A program made the position numbers and the translations under genes. Below the pieces are notes generated by a model that had not been told where the DNA came from, did no database searches, and worked only from the letters and a program-made list of their open reading frames with translations. Below are positions 1 through 11,391 of a stretch of 64,000 bases of DNA, piece after piece. The stretch spans positions 372,001-436,000 of the forward strand of contig NW_026262648.1 in NCBI RefSeq assembly GCF_021869535.1, given 5' to 3'. The DNA comes from Mytilus californianus. Taxonomy: Eukaryota; Mollusca; Bivalvia; Mytilida; Mytilidae. The stretch's first letter is position 1, and every line of letters begins with the position of its first letter.

Positions 1-170
1 CAACATTTTTTATTAAATTACAGGGCCAATATTAAACCAAATTTGGCCTTTCTCATTATTAGGGTATCTGTTATGATTTTAATCTATTTTTACATGATTT
101 CCAAAACCAAAGTAGAATCAGGTGAGCGACACAGGCTCTTGAGAGCCTCTAGTTTTTTATTCCAGAGATA
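1..170 (+). repeat. MR-J dispersed repeat fragment (window edge)
   Basis: The stretch ends in the motif 'gcgacacaggctcttgag' followed by 'agcctctag', which contains the small palindrome aggctcttgagagcct. The same motif recurs inverted near 24.24 kb and degenerate near 35.88 kb. The preceding 'accaaatttggcc' text resembles the body of the copy at 34.14-34.35 kb. The left end is cut by the window. No coding function is inferred. Confidence 0.55.
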
Positions 171-1829
171 CCGTTGGATTTTGAAAATTTATGATTCGTC
201 GTTCCACAGTTATTGTACTTTGACTGTCAGATTGATAAAAGATGATATTCTACATGTCTTACACTAGATCTAGTATACTTGGACCAGTTTGCTACACACT
301 TTACACTATTGTTAGCATTGGTAAATCTAAACTCGCTTTGCATTTTGACAATTTTATGGTTTGTCGTTCAAGTGGACTTTTAACAGCCATTCATGACGCA
401 AATATTGTTTTGCATGCCCCAGGCCTGTTGTCCTACAAGGCCATTTTGCTAACTTGTTTTTAGAAGCCCCCTAAGTATTCCAGATCATTTTCACAACAAT
501 TCTAATGCACAATTTTGGGGTATCATGTGCTCTTGGCGTTATCTTCGGGTTTTTTTTTATAACATATAATTAAGTTTCATAACATCAAGGAATCCATGTA
601 ATCTGACAAAAGTTTTGAATATCCTTGGCAGTCTTACTCAGAAACTTTTTCATCTTTGCCCTTTTTCTTAAACATCAACACGAATTTGATGCGACATGAT
701 ATAACAAGGTAAACCCGTGAAGGTAAACATATTCATTAATCGGGTATCGGATGGGATCTTGCATACCCATACTGTAACTTTATCTGTATTCAATATCTTC
801 TCCTGTCCGGGCTGTTCCCAATTATATATCTCATTCTAGCCAAAAGAATCTTTCCTTCATTATTTAGGCAAACAATGAGAACCGATATTTGTTAAGTAAT
901 AATTACAAGAAGGCGTGTATATCGTATGCAACTAAAATGATAGGTTCGCGCCGTATGCGAAAAAATAATCACTAATTAAAAGAATAAAACTCGGACAAAA
1001 AGAACTCCCGCACAAAACCGAAAGTGAGACTAGGAATTCTGGAATGGTAAGCATCTTCTGAAGTTAACTTAATTGTTAATAATAAAAAAGAAAATTACTA
1101 AAAAAATACACCCACCAGAAGACCGAATATCCAACGTGCAACCGACATTGAGCGTTGAATAATAACGGTGTTTCACTGGATTCTAAACCTCATCAACTAT
1201 TCAAGGAATCAAGAAAAGACACGTATACATAAAAAACCATCTAGTTAGACCAAAGTATAAAATATCTGAAAGCACACCTTCAATAAGCTTGAACAATTCT
1301 ATAAAATTTCAAGAATCAGGGTAGATAACTGTAGGATGTGTCGATTACACAAAAAGGCACCGTCTTTTGTAAATGTCACTGAACAATTAATAAGTTTATA
1401 GTTGAAAATATTTTAAAAATTTACTAATGTTTTATTAAAGCAGGTGTATATTTCAATACGTGTATAATGTATTTGTTAGGTTTCAGGGACATGAGTCGTA
1501 AATTGTAGGAGCAACTACACGAAATACCAGAAGGTACTGTGTTATTAATTTTGCTTGAAAATGACTTTATTCCTAAGTATGGAAATGGAGAGTATTTCAT
1601 CAACAATTCAGTTACTAGCACCTTTTTGTTAGTAGTATCTAGAATATTTTAGTTGGTAGTATCAAGAATCTTTTTAGTTAGTAGAGAATCTTGGTTGGAA
1701 AATAGGAGGAGTTGATAACACAAAATAGGTACCGTCTATTGTAAATTTAGCATGGGGTCTGCAAACTGTTCCAAACATAGCAGGTGCACAACCAAAATAT
1801 GTATGCTATCTATACATGAAGTTTCAAGA
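171..1829. other. Intergenic, no gene seen
   Basis: No credible ORF or RNA gene. Two related ~30-bp stretches (near 1345-1375 and 1715-1745, both reading 'caccgtct'/'taccgtct' followed by a 'tttgtaaa'/'attgtaaa' block) form a loose direct repeat just ahead of the reverse-transcriptase fragment. They may be parts of the same decayed element. Confidence 0.5.
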
Positions 1830-2228
1830 GAGATAAAGGATACTACAGATACAGTTAAGTCTGCCTCATATCTTGACTTACATCTAGAAATTGACAATGA
1901 GGGTCGGTTGAAAACAAAACTTTACGACAAAAGAGATGGTTTCAGCTTCCCAATTGTGAACTTTCCATTTCTATGTAGCAACATTCCAGCAGCGCCTACA
2001 TACGGAGTATATATCTCCCAATCGATACGATATTCCCGAGGTTGTATTTCCTATCATGATTTCCTTGATAGAGGATTGCTGCTCACAAGGAAGCTATTAA
2101 ACCAAGAGTTCCAAATGGTGAAGTTGAAATCACCCCTTCGTAAATTTTACGGACGCCATCACGAGTTGGTTGACCGTTATGGAATAACCGTTATTCAGAT
2201 GATGTCGGATATATTCCTTATGTCGTAA
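1830..2228 (+). pseudogene. Reverse transcriptase C-terminal fragment, probably Penelope-like
   Basis: An open frame (with an upstream in-frame ATG at 1752) encodes the end of a reverse transcriptase. It starts with EIKDTTDTVKSASYLDLHLE, the YLDLHLEI block that follows the catalytic palm, then KLYDKRD, the IVNFPF block and YGVYISQSIRYSR, and ends in a thumb-like segment. From memory this RT lineage is very common in mussel genomes. Its finger and motif B signatures (an ADK-type block and GIPMGT) resemble Penelope-like elements rather than LTR elements. The palm with the catalytic Asp pair is missing, so this is a 5'-truncated dead copy. The MR-B sequence directly after the stop is probably its 3' untranslated tail. 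The exact class (Penelope-like versus other non-LTR) is uncertain. Confidence 0.75.
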
Positions 2229-2518
2229 CTACAATACCCTTCCCTTTTCACGAATGTGACCTACCGAATTAGACTATTTACCGTATTTGTAATAACATAA
2301 GCAACACGACGGGTGCCACATGTGGAGCAGGATCTGCTTACCCTTCCGGAGCACCTGGTGGGGTTCGTGTTACTTAGTCTTTAGTTTTCTATGTTGTGTC
2401 ATCTGTATCTGTACTATTATTTGTCTGTTTGTCTTTTTATTTTTGGCCATAGCGTTGTTAGTTTGTTTTCGATCTATGAGTTTGATTGTCCCTCTGGTAT
2501 CTTTCGTCCCTCTTTCAA
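2229..2518 (+). mobile_element. 3' tail of the reverse-transcriptase element (MR-B)
   Basis: Directly downstream of the RT stop codon, in the same orientation, lies MR-B: it contains 'cacgacgggtgccacatg' and 'cttacccttccggagcacc' and ends near 'tatctttcgtccctc'. Truncated copies of this block alone occur at 13.2, 13.7, 18.0, 22.4, 23.6, 36.1 and 59.5 kb. That is the pattern expected of 5'-truncated retroelement insertions sharing a 3' end. Confidence 0.65.
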
Positions 2519-2617
2519 GGATATGGTCTGAAAATGAGATTGATTGCAAAAAATATGTACCGCTTACCACTCTCGCCGGACATCACCATATCTTCAGCTG
2601 GTTTTGCACTTCGTGCA

Positions 2618-2797
2618 ATTCGCCGTTTCAGAATCTAATGCATTCTGGGTAATATTTCAAAATTGTACACCAAAACGTTGTGATTGGTTTAAACGTTCTA
2701 AACAATGGAAATTCAACCAATGACGTAACGCTATTTTCACTTTGGTGTACGAACAATGAGATTACCCATAGTCCTTTAGATTCTGAAAAGGCTAACT
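2618..2797. mobile_element. Foldback MITE with long inverted ends
   Basis: Two arms are inverted copies of each other. The left reads '..gccgtttcagaatctaa' then 'tgggtaat' and 'gtacaccaaa'. The right, on the opposite strand, reads '..gccttttcagaatctaa' then 'tgggtaat' and 'gtacaccaaa'. It is AT-rich with no ORF of its own. I could not define a target-site duplication, so the transposon superfamily is open. Confidence 0.65.
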
Positions 2798-2982
2798 CAA
2801 CCAATAAAAAGTTTGAATTTTGGTCCCTTTTATATAAATAAATAAAGTTTATAGATAATTATTATTTTTTTTCTAAAAGCGATTTTATAACTACTTCATA
2901 TAAAAAACGGATAGTAAATTTGAACGCTGAGAAGGAAAAAAAAAAAAACATCCCCGCCAACATCATACTCTCCAAAACCTAA

Positions 2983-3690
2983 TTGAAAATTGAATTCCAT
3001 CTACTATTTTCGCAGGATTTTCCGAAAAGTAATGCATCGACTTACTATCAATCAGATATAAAGGAACGACCATTTAACTTCAAGGGGGGGGGGGGGGGGG
3101 GTTATGGTTTTTTTTTTCTAAATATTATAATCCCCAATTTGATGAAAAAAAATATTGTGGTCAAGCAGATGACAAAAAAAAATATTCTGAATCCAGGTTT
3201 CCTATACCTTATAGTGATAAATTTTGAAAAAAATAATTTGATTGATAGCGTCAAAAAACTATAAAAGAAATTTCTGACTCATTTAAAAAACCATACCCTC
3301 CCCCCACCCCCTCTTGCAGTTAAATGGTTGCTCCCTAACTAAAGCCAAAGCCCTGTTTTCTTTTGTTTTTGTCCCCTACCCAACTTTTTGGCAAAATAAT
3401 TCTATTGAAAAGATAAAAATGAAAGTGAAAGAGGAGAATGACTCACTATCAGTCTATCAGACTATAGTCGGTTTTTTATATTTTTTTTTATTTCTTGTCG
3501 TTTTAAGAAATTCGTCACCTACCAGTGCACTTGCATCAGTATTTGTAATCTTCTTTGTTGATGTCAATGTTAACCTTACATGTGTGTGAGTGTACACTTG
3601 TAAAAATGATAAGGTCTTCTCTATTTATACCTTGAAGTAGAAAAGGATGTTTGAATAAACAAAGGATAGTTAAAAAAGATATATTGTATA
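2983..3690. other. Low-complexity intergenic DNA with poly-G tract
   Basis: Short frames here are frameworks of homopolymers (poly-G 3084-3101, oligo-T, oligo-A) and are not credible genes. A CCCCCACCCCC run sits near 3300-3310. Confidence 0.5.
3084..3101 (+). repeat. Poly-G tract, 18 bp
   Basis: Uninterrupted run of 18 G, followed by gttatgg and a T run. Such a homopolymer is mutation-prone and is also a typical assembly weak spot. Confidence 0.95.
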
Positions 3691-3806
3691 AAATTGAGAA
3701 TGGAAATGGGGAATATGTCAAAGAGACAACAACCCGACCAAAGAGCAGACAACAGCCGAAGGTAAAACATGTTTTGTGAGATCTCAACCCTCCCCCTATA
3801 CATCTA
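3691..3806 (+). repeat. MR-A copy with internal deletion
   Basis: Starts 'taaaattgagaatggaaa', continues with the MR-A core 'gagacaacaacccgacc', then jumps straight to the MR-A end 'gagatctcaaccctcccc'. Against the fuller copy at 6.8-7.4 kb the middle (~230 bp) is missing, so it is a deletion derivative. Confidence 0.85.
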
Positions 3807-4600
3807 GCCGTGTGTGTGTGTATAGACAGCTGTATAATGGTATAAATATTACAGTGATGATAAAATCCGTGTTGGTTTAATTTAATTTAATGATATTCTT
3901 TTTTAAAGGAAATTTTGAATTAAGACAATAGTTAATACGACCCTTCTTATGAAAAATTTAGCAAAAATGCTCCCAAGCGACAATACAGAATTGCTCCAAG
4001 CTCGAACGTTGTTTACCGACAAGCGACCGTACAGTGAAAATTATTTAGTATCTCGGACTTTGGTTTAAAAAAAAGTTAGCACTATTTTCAATGATTATTT
4101 AGTGCTGATTAATTTGAGGAAAAACTATATATTAATTGTATTATAAAGTTTGACATTTTAGAAAAAAAACCCTTTTATAGTCTAAATATAACCCGAATGA
4201 ACATAACCATTTGCCTAATTTGGGTTGGAGCTTTTTGTTTTATTTCAATATTTTTCCTTAATGTCTTGCCTTAAGAATGTTTTCATCAACCCGGATTGTT
4301 AAAATATTAATGACAGGTATAAACATTTACTTATATGCATTGCAAGTAAGCATCAGAGCTAATTATTACGAAAAACAATTACCTTCTCAGCTGCTGTGAG
4401 TTATTTCGAATGCAGGAGTCTCGATTAACAGTCTCCCGAATGACACAAAAGTTTTAAAACTTTTTACAGTTCCGTTCCCACACTCTGGTAACACTATTGA
4501 TAACGCTATTCCTGTGCGTTTTAAACCAAAATAAGTGCCGGGTCATGCAAATCAACACATTGAAGATTACAATGTGCATAAAAATACAATGTATATCAAA
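3807..4600. other. Intergenic, nothing recognised
   Basis: AT-rich, with no ORF, RNA gene or repeat that I can name. Confidence 0.5.
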
Positions 4601-4661
4601 GACTTTCTTGTATTATTGATGTGATATTATACAAATATCAAATCAATAATACAAGAAAGTC
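4601..4661. repeat. Perfect 20-bp-arm hairpin
   Basis: gactttcttgtattattgat is followed, after a 21-bp loop, by its exact reverse complement. The loop is itself partly palindromic (gatatt/aatatc). It is probably a tiny foldback element or a deletion remnant of one. Confidence 0.85.
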
Positions 4662-5150
4662 ATAAACCAAACATTTCTTCTTATTTCAATGAAAGCAACA
4701 CGGTTTTTGAGTGATTATTTATGTTTTTTTGTTTTTAGGAGGGGGTTGGGGGTCTTATAATCTTGTAATGTTTGATTATTAGAAGAAACGTCAACCAGGG
4801 GAAGTTGAAAATAAAATTTCACAGGTTCAATGTTACCCGAATATTTTCAAATGATAATTTTGAATTATCGGAAATAAATCAAAAATATGTAGATTAGAAA
4901 AATGAATACGATGTACGCAATCTTCTATTTCATCTATCTAATACTTCAAGTTTAATTGTGATTACTCATTCTTTTTTATTTTCAATTAAAATATAAGAAA
5001 ATTATAAAAAAAATAATTAAAACAATTATCATTTCGTGCAATAAAGCCGTTAATTAATTGATTGATTGCGGATTGCTTATCGTCCAGTGGCAAGTATTTT
5101 AATAATTAAAACAAAATATCAGGCTTATAATTTGGTACACGCGTTTCGTC
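4662..5150. other. Intergenic with a SINE-tail-like fragment
   Basis: Around 5055-5097 the text 'attgattgattgcgg' runs into 'gcttatcgtccagtggcaa'. This resembles the 3' part of the SINE at 61.6 kb ('gcttaacgtccagcggcaa'). It is probably an old SINE tail; the rest is unremarkable. Confidence 0.4.
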
Positions 5151-5158
5151 CATATAAG

Positions 5159-5411
5159 AGGATGTGGATGGGGTTTACAGAATAGAGAAAAATGGGGAAA
5201 AAATAAAGAATAGAGAATAATGGGGTGCTAAAATATAAAGAATAACTGCAAAAATTAAAGGATTTGGTAAGAATATACTGATTACAGAAAAGAGCAATGT
5301 CCAGAATACAGTTATCAAGTCATTACATAATAGCCATTATTTTAAAAGATAAAGAATAATGAGCGAAAAAAATTAAAGAATACAGAAATTAAGGACCCCC
5401 ATCCATACCCT
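5159..5411 (+). mobile_element. MR-E MITE with 8-bp target-site duplication (hAT-like)
   Basis: The 253-bp element is bounded by the inverted ends aggatgtggatgggg and (opposite strand) agggtatggatgggg. It is flanked on both sides by the perfect 8-bp repeat catataag (5151-5158 and 5412-5419). An 8-bp duplication is the hallmark of hAT elements in established knowledge, though TIR sequence alone does not prove hAT. The interior is a degenerate tandem of an 'aaagaatagagaataatggg'-type 21-mer. Related copies lie at 15.5, 51.9 and 59.2 kb. Confidence 0.8.
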
Positions 5412-5419
5412 CATATAAG

Positions 5420-6822
5420 ATTCTTCAAAAGAACTTGAACCAAAACAGCTGGAAGGCCAAATCAGATACTGTTTACTCATCATTATTCGTCAGATAACAA
5501 TTTTCGTGGATTTAGTGTGTGAAGCTGGTCAACGAATTTAAATGGTCAGGGAAGTACAAACTTTCTACAGGCTTATATGCTATCTTTTGACAAAACCACG
5601 AAATAATATCCTCGAAAATACTATCTTTCTCAATCCACAAAAATAAATGATATTATAAAAAAACAATCTAACCAATAAGTCAAACACATCTGCGTAAATC
5701 TGTTTACATATACATGTAAGAGATGGTAAAACATAGACTCTTCACAATTTACATTTCAAGAATAATTGTTCCGTTAGAAGAAATCTTTTTAAAAAATACT
5801 TCAAAATGTCTTTTTCTAAAATCTATACTATACTTACAAGAAAAAGTTACGTATCAATTTTTATCTAATGTTCTTAGCAACGGCATGTAACAAGAAGGGT
5901 ATTTCAATGACCGTAAATGAAAATATTATCACCACATTCTTTAAGTGCCAGTCCCAAGTATGTTGAATTGTTTCACATTTTGTCATGTTGAGGCCTTTTA
6001 GAGCTGACTATGCAGTATGGGATTTGCTCATTGTTGAAAGCCGTACGGTGAACTATGATAGCTGCTTTGATCTGCTTTATTTGGCCACGCTTGGATAGTT
6101 GACTCGTTGGTAATCACGCCACATGTCTTAATTGTACATGAATCGGAACATAGAACAAAAAAATAAGAAAAAGGTTGCACTATAAGTGATGCGATACATA
6201 TTCATTTTTCATCATTTGATAGATAAATGAGAGATTGAATTTCGTAAGGCTTTCATAGACGGAGAGAAAGAGTTGTTTTCTTCCGAGACGATATAGGTTA
6301 ACTATATATGCGGCTGCTTAGGGAAGTCGTGATGACATCAGCTTCTCGAGTCACTGAAAACCTGCATCCTGTGTGTAGGTCTTTATATAACTCTACGTTT
6401 GGGAATTTGCATATGCACACTGTCAAATAGAGAAGAGCTGGACAACGGACAAGTTAAGGAAAACGGGAAAGGTTACCTCAAGCACGCCTGCAAAATCTTT
6501 AATAATTGTATTCCATGCTTATTTTAATTCTTGTGTTAATCATGTTCAAAAGATAATTCCATTATGCGAAAAGATAATGCTAAAGATGTACTTTGGATTA
6601 ATATAAGTAATTTAGATTAGTTTGGTCTATCGTGTGAATATTTGCTAAAATGTCCTCAAATGTATTGCATCTTTAAATGTGTGTAAGAAACCGATTGATG
6701 GAAATAATTATTTTATCAAATTCCGTACGTAATTATCAATTCTGCTAAGATGCTTTGCTTATGAAAGCATGCTTTTAAAAAAAAAAATTAGAAATAGACG
6801 TAAAATATATATGGGGAATACA
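5420..6822. other. Intergenic, one reversed MR-C piece
   Basis: Around 5930-6135 there is an MR-C fragment on the minus strand ('gctcattgttgaaagccgta'). Nothing else is recognised. Confidence 0.45.
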
Positions 6823-7392
6823 TAAAATTGAGAATGGAAATGGGGAATGTGTCAAAGAGACAACAACCCGACCATAGAGCAGACAACAGCCGAAGGCCCC
6901 CAATTGGTCTTCAATGCAGCGAGAAACTCCCGCACCCGGAGGCGTCCTTCAGCTGGCCCCTAAACAAATATGTATACTAGTTCAGTGATAATGGACGTCA
7001 TACTAAACTCCAAATTATTCACAAGAAACTAAAATTAAAAATGATACAAGACTAACAAAGGCCAGAGGCTCCCTACTTGGGACAGGCGCAAAAATGCGGC
7101 GGGGTTAAACATGTTTTTTGAGATCTCAACCCTCCCCTAGTCCTATAATATAAGAATTCGGAGTTTCATATCATTTACATTCAACGTTTTTTATCGGATT
7201 TTTTTTTTTACTATCAATGTTGAAACCCGAATTTCAACATTGATAGTAAAAAAAAATATCCGATAAAAAACGTTGAATGTAAATGATATGAAACTCCGAA
7301 GTCTTATATTATAGGACTAAACCCTCCCCTATACCCCTAGCCAATGTAGAAAAAACAAACGTACAACAGTACGCCCAGTAAAACTCAGTTTA
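6823..7392 (+). repeat. MR-A, near full-length copy, interrupted
   Basis: The most complete MR-A copy in the window. It starts 'ataaaattgagaatggaaa', carries the 'gagacaacaacccgacc' core and 'cttcagctggcccctaaac', and continues to 'gagatctcaaccctcccc'. There a 182-bp foldback element has inserted, and MR-A resumes at 'atacccctagccaatgtag'. MR-A has no coding capacity here, and its transposon class is not evident from the sequence. Confidence 0.85.
7138..7319. mobile_element. Mutator-like foldback MITE nested in MR-A
   Basis: A 182-bp, almost perfect palindrome with ends tagtcctataatataag and its complement, ~85-bp arms and a 4-6-bp loop at 'cccgaa'. It is flanked by a perfect 10-bp direct repeat aaccctcccc (7128-7137 and 7320-7329). 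The uninterrupted MR-A copy at 3.8 kb shows that this sequence occurs once in the empty site. Target duplications of 9-11 bp with very long inverted ends are characteristic of Mutator-like elements. The arms differ by only one or two changes, so the insertion is young. Confidence 0.85.
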
Positions 7393-8457
7393 AGAGAAGT
7401 CCGAGTTAGGAAATATCATTGAGGTACGTGTTGGTTATATGATTTAGTTTCGTATTTTTATCGCCATTTTAGTAGGAACAATTTTTATTTCAAGGCAAAT
7501 TGCTAATCAGAGGAAAAGGATGATTTCAAACACCAAACTAACTAATGATGAGTCTTAATATTGAAACTGATTTATGAATTGATATGTAAATTGACGTTAA
7601 TACGAGAAAAAAGACTATCAAATAGATAAACACTGTTGCAGATTTTATACATGTAAGCAACTTATTATGACTTGAACCTTAATGACATAACAATACCATG
7701 TCTCATAGCTTAGAAATGGTTGCAATTTGTATAGTTTATCATTTAGAAAAAAATGCTATAATTATCAAACTCACCTCTGTAAATTTGTATAATTTTTTAT
7801 AATTAAAGAAATGGCCATTAATCTGCAAAATAGACTCCGCACAATATTCATACAAGTAATTGTTATTCCGATTGTAGGTTCTCGTGAACAAGTCATTCCA
7901 ATCTGCTCTTCTATCATTTTAGATGTTACGTCCTTAGAAACGAACATTTGATGTAATATATAGACGTTTAAATTAACACAAAATAGTCATACTAATTAGA
8001 TGAACAGAAGATTAGATGCTATTTATTAAGTGTTGGTAATATGATTTTGTTTTGTAATTTCAATTTTGATCATTTATTTAGCGTCGGTAATATGATTTTT
8101 TTTTGTAATTTAGAAGTCTTAACGATTTGTTATTATATGAGCTGAGTCGGCTTATGCAAATGAATATCAATACATCTGTTAACTTATTTTGAAAAGAGAA
8201 AATCTTTATGTAAAGTCTGTAACTGTTTAAGCTGTTATAAGAACCCTACAAAACAGACCAAAATTAATCTTTATTTTGCATTTGAATGTTCCCCATAATC
8301 AATCAGTCTTATACATGTACATAACTTATAAACGTGCACGTGCATAAGGTCGATTTCTATCCTACGCATCTCATATCATGTTTTCTTTGGACGACGTTTT
8401 GTAATATTTTATGTTTATACTTGTATAAAAGGAGGAAAAGGTTAATAAATAAAAATA
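7393..8457. other. Intergenic, nothing recognised
   Basis: AT-rich, without credible ORFs. A short near-repeat ('tttagcgtcggtaatatg' against 'attaagtgttggtaatatg') lies near 8030-8100. Confidence 0.5.
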
Positions 8458-8815
8458 AGAAGATGTGGTATAATTGCCAACGAGACAACTCTCCACACGA
8501 GACCAAATGACACAAAAATTAAGAACTATAGGTAACCGTACGGCCTTCAACAATGAGCAAAACCCATATACCACATAGTCAGCTATAAAAGGCCCCGAAA
8601 TGACAAATGTAAAACAATTCAAACGAGAAAACTAACGGCCTAATTTATGTACAAAATAATGAACGAAAAACAAAAATGATACACAGATACAAAAGACAAC
8701 CACTGAATTACAGACTCCTGACAGGCACATACAGAATGTGGCAGGGTTAAACATGTTAGCGGGCGCCAAACCCTCCCCCTTACCTGGGACGGTAACAGTA
8801 CAACAAACTATAAAA
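8458..8815 (+). repeat. MR-C, long copy
   Basis: Starts 'gatgtggtataattgcc', has the core 'gagacaactctccac', then 'gtaaccgtacggccttc' and 'gctataaaaggccccgaaa', and ends near 'ccctcccccttacctggga'. Other copies are at 14.5, 54.1 and 55.7 kb (+) and 5.9 and 52.3 kb (-). A 67-codon frame across its end is repeat-encoded and not a gene. Confidence 0.85.
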
Positions 8816-9709
8816 TCAGTTGAAAAGGGATTAACTCATCAGATGGATACAAACAGAAATACATATAACAAAAATACAGAGTGGACGTTGCAGGGTATTT
8901 ATACATCCCCACAACAAAAAGACATTAAGTACATATCTTAGAGTACTCGCAGTTACTGACAACTAGTTCAAAGCCAATAACAACTAATAAAAGTAACAAC
9001 ATGCATCTAAGACTAAAATATACCTTTTTGTAGGAAGACATCTCTTCACAAGTCGTCTAAAAGTTTTAATAACTTTGTTAAATTAATTCATCAAAAAGCT
9101 TCAATGCAGAAGACCTGTCCGGTTTAAACTACCTGATAATTTTTTCTAAATCTTAATACGATATATTTAAATATTTTTGGAGGTCAAATCAATGGAATGC
9201 TTCTTATGTAAATAACTGGTCTTTTTAAAAGATGTACTATAAATCTAAACAATTTACAAAAAGGAAAATAGCACGTTTAAATCTCCTGCGTCCGAAGCGC
9301 TGTACACCAGGAATGCTCAAAGCCAAACATTTGAGAGCCAAAAATACATATTAATACGAGGAAACGGCAGCAGCTACATAAGCAAGAGGAACCTAACAGC
9401 TTTATATTAGTTGTGTTTACTATTTGTATAATATATCATCTTTGAATTCAATAACATGTTAATAGAAACAAAGCAGACAATGATTAAATCACTATTGAAC
9501 TAAGCTACACTCAGAAAATACGTATGTGGTCTTTAAAATTCGAATGTGCGAACCAACAACGACCAATTAGTTCAATATATACATACTAATAAGATGATCC
9601 ACCTTAAGTGTTGGAATATGAGTCTTAACGTTTTGTTATGCTATCTTTTTTATTGGGACAACGTTATGTTATGAATTAGAAATAGCCATAGGTTTGTTGG
9701 CAATTTTCA
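8816..9709. other. Intergenic with a truncated MR-D piece
   Basis: 9287-9390 carries an MR-D fragment ('gcgtccgaagcgctgtac', then 'caggaatgctcaaagcc'). Nothing else is recognised. Confidence 0.5.
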
Positions 9710-9793
9710 CATGGCCTGGGCCGTTATACTCGAATTTTATCACGAGCGTTAGCAAAGGGATAAAATTAACGAATATAATGGCCGCGGCATGTT
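9710..9793. repeat. Foldback element
   Basis: The left arm 'gggccgttatactcg..aattttatc' pairs with the right arm 'gataaaattaacgaatataatggccg', with loop 'acgagcgttagcaaag'. Several mismatches indicate an older foldback MITE. Confidence 0.6.
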
Positions 9794-10227
9794 AAAATAT
9801 TAACAGATCTATCGCTTGTATGATTTATTTCGATAAAAATAGGACAAATACGATAATTTTAAAAAACTGACGGTAAATGTGCCGTGTATATCTGTTCTAT
9901 TTTACTCCCTGTTAGATAAAGCTAAAAATATCCAATAAATCTATAGCATGCATGAATTATTTCTTGAATAACCGCTAGAGAATATATGTTTCATTCTGTT
10001 AATTCTCAACCCCAATATTTGCTATTCTTAATTTACTTTTTTCCCCGTAAGCTACCGTCAAATCCAAAATTGACATTTCGTAACTAAGGAGCTGCCATGT
10101 TGACTTTATGAAATCAGGAAATGTGCGAATAATGCAATAAATAGAAAATAAAAAAACACCTAACTCAAAACTTCATTTTAATGCAATATTATTCGAATTT
10201 GGAGCGTCCACGTAACGGTTAAACCTT
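9794..10227. other. Intergenic, nothing recognised
   Basis: No ORF or repeat that I can name. Confidence 0.5.
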
Positions 10228-11391
10228 CAGGGGTTCAAACTAACATTTGGTACTTGAAGGTCCGGGACCTTTGACAATCCAAACTGAAAGGTCCACAACC
10301 TAAATCCCAGGTCCTACTTTTACATGAAATATTGCTCATTAAGATACAAAATTAATGTGCTTTTGGTGCTAGGTTAGCTTGTTTCATCATACATTTGTAT
10401 TTAACAAGTTTACAAATAATATATTGCCATGCAACTATATAGACCAAACTGTCAGTGTCGCTGTGGTATTGCATGTATAACAATAAATGTAATTGTCTTG
10501 TATACTATAAATTCCAACAATCTATTGTTTTTTTGGTGCTGGGAAGGGTGTCATAGTGCGTGTGTGTGTGTGTGTGTGTGTTGTCTCAATCATTGACAAT
10601 TATACCATAATCTGTTATTGATGTAAAAGTGGCAACATCAACACCATTTTTGCTCTGAATAAATTTCAAGAATAAATTCGTAGTCAGTGAAGGGTTTCCC
10701 TTTCTTGCAACACTATGCAGTGTTGAAGAAAACCTTATATCTATTTAACTGATCAGGCTTACATTGCTGCTTGTGAATACATTAGTGTCTGACAATAAAT
10801 CTTTAGACTTAAAATTTGGGTCACTTTCATGGATCCACTTACTAGTGAACTTTCATTTTTTGAATGGTAGGGAATTTCTGGCAGTATATAAACAACATTA
10901 GACCAGTTGATTCGATCATCAAAATATAGCCACAGTCGATAGATTTTCAGTTGAGCTTAAATTTCCGTTCCCGTTTTCACGATCGTATTTTTGGTCTTTA
11001 ATGAGATCTTCATTTGATTTCATTTGTTTTGTTCCCAAGGAAGACGTTGAAGCCCACCGTTCATCATCTTCAGGCTTTCCCTCGAAGACGTGACACCAAT
11101 GAGACACAAACTCATTTTGTTCGAAAATGTCTGAATGTCAAGTGACCTATCGCAACTATTTATAACCTTGTGTATGGTCGGCAAGGTCAGGAATGAAACA
11201 TTTTATTATCTTAATTTCAATAATAATATGGCTTTGAAATGACGATACTAATGGTGAAAAAGGTCGGCACAGTTAATTTTTATTTTCTTTCAAATCGAAG
11301 GTCTGTCGGGCATAACTAGTAACCAAAACGAAGGTCCGATTGCAACAGTGGAAGGTCACGGACCTCGGACCACTGCTAATTTGAACCCCTG
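10228..11391. mobile_element. 1.16-kb element with CAGGGGTTCAAA inverted ends
   Basis: The left end reads caggggttcaaactaaca and the opposite-strand right end reads caggggttcaaattagca. Both ends are followed inside by related 'gtccg..gacct' text. The element is flanked by aacctt on both sides (10222-10227 and 11392-11397). The CAGGGGT-type terminus is typical of hAT elements, but those make 8-bp duplications; a 2-bp loss at one edge would reconcile the flanks (aaccttca). The interior holds a (GT)n run and a 62-codon minus-strand frame (11107-10919) with no recognisable transposase. It is probably a non-autonomous or decayed hAT copy. Confidence 0.6.
10560..10581 (+). repeat. (GT)n microsatellite
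   Basis: About 11 consecutive GT units inside the TIR-bounded element at 10.2-11.4 kb. Confidence 0.95.

Noticed and set aside
5159-5411. MR-E array as a CRISPR-like repeat array
   Set aside because: Units are degenerate, contiguous and enclosed by transposon inverted ends in a eukaryotic genome; there are no spacers.
8738-8941. 67-codon ORF starting MAGLNMLAG
   Set aside because: Encoded by the end of repeat MR-C, which lacks a conserved frame in the other copies here.
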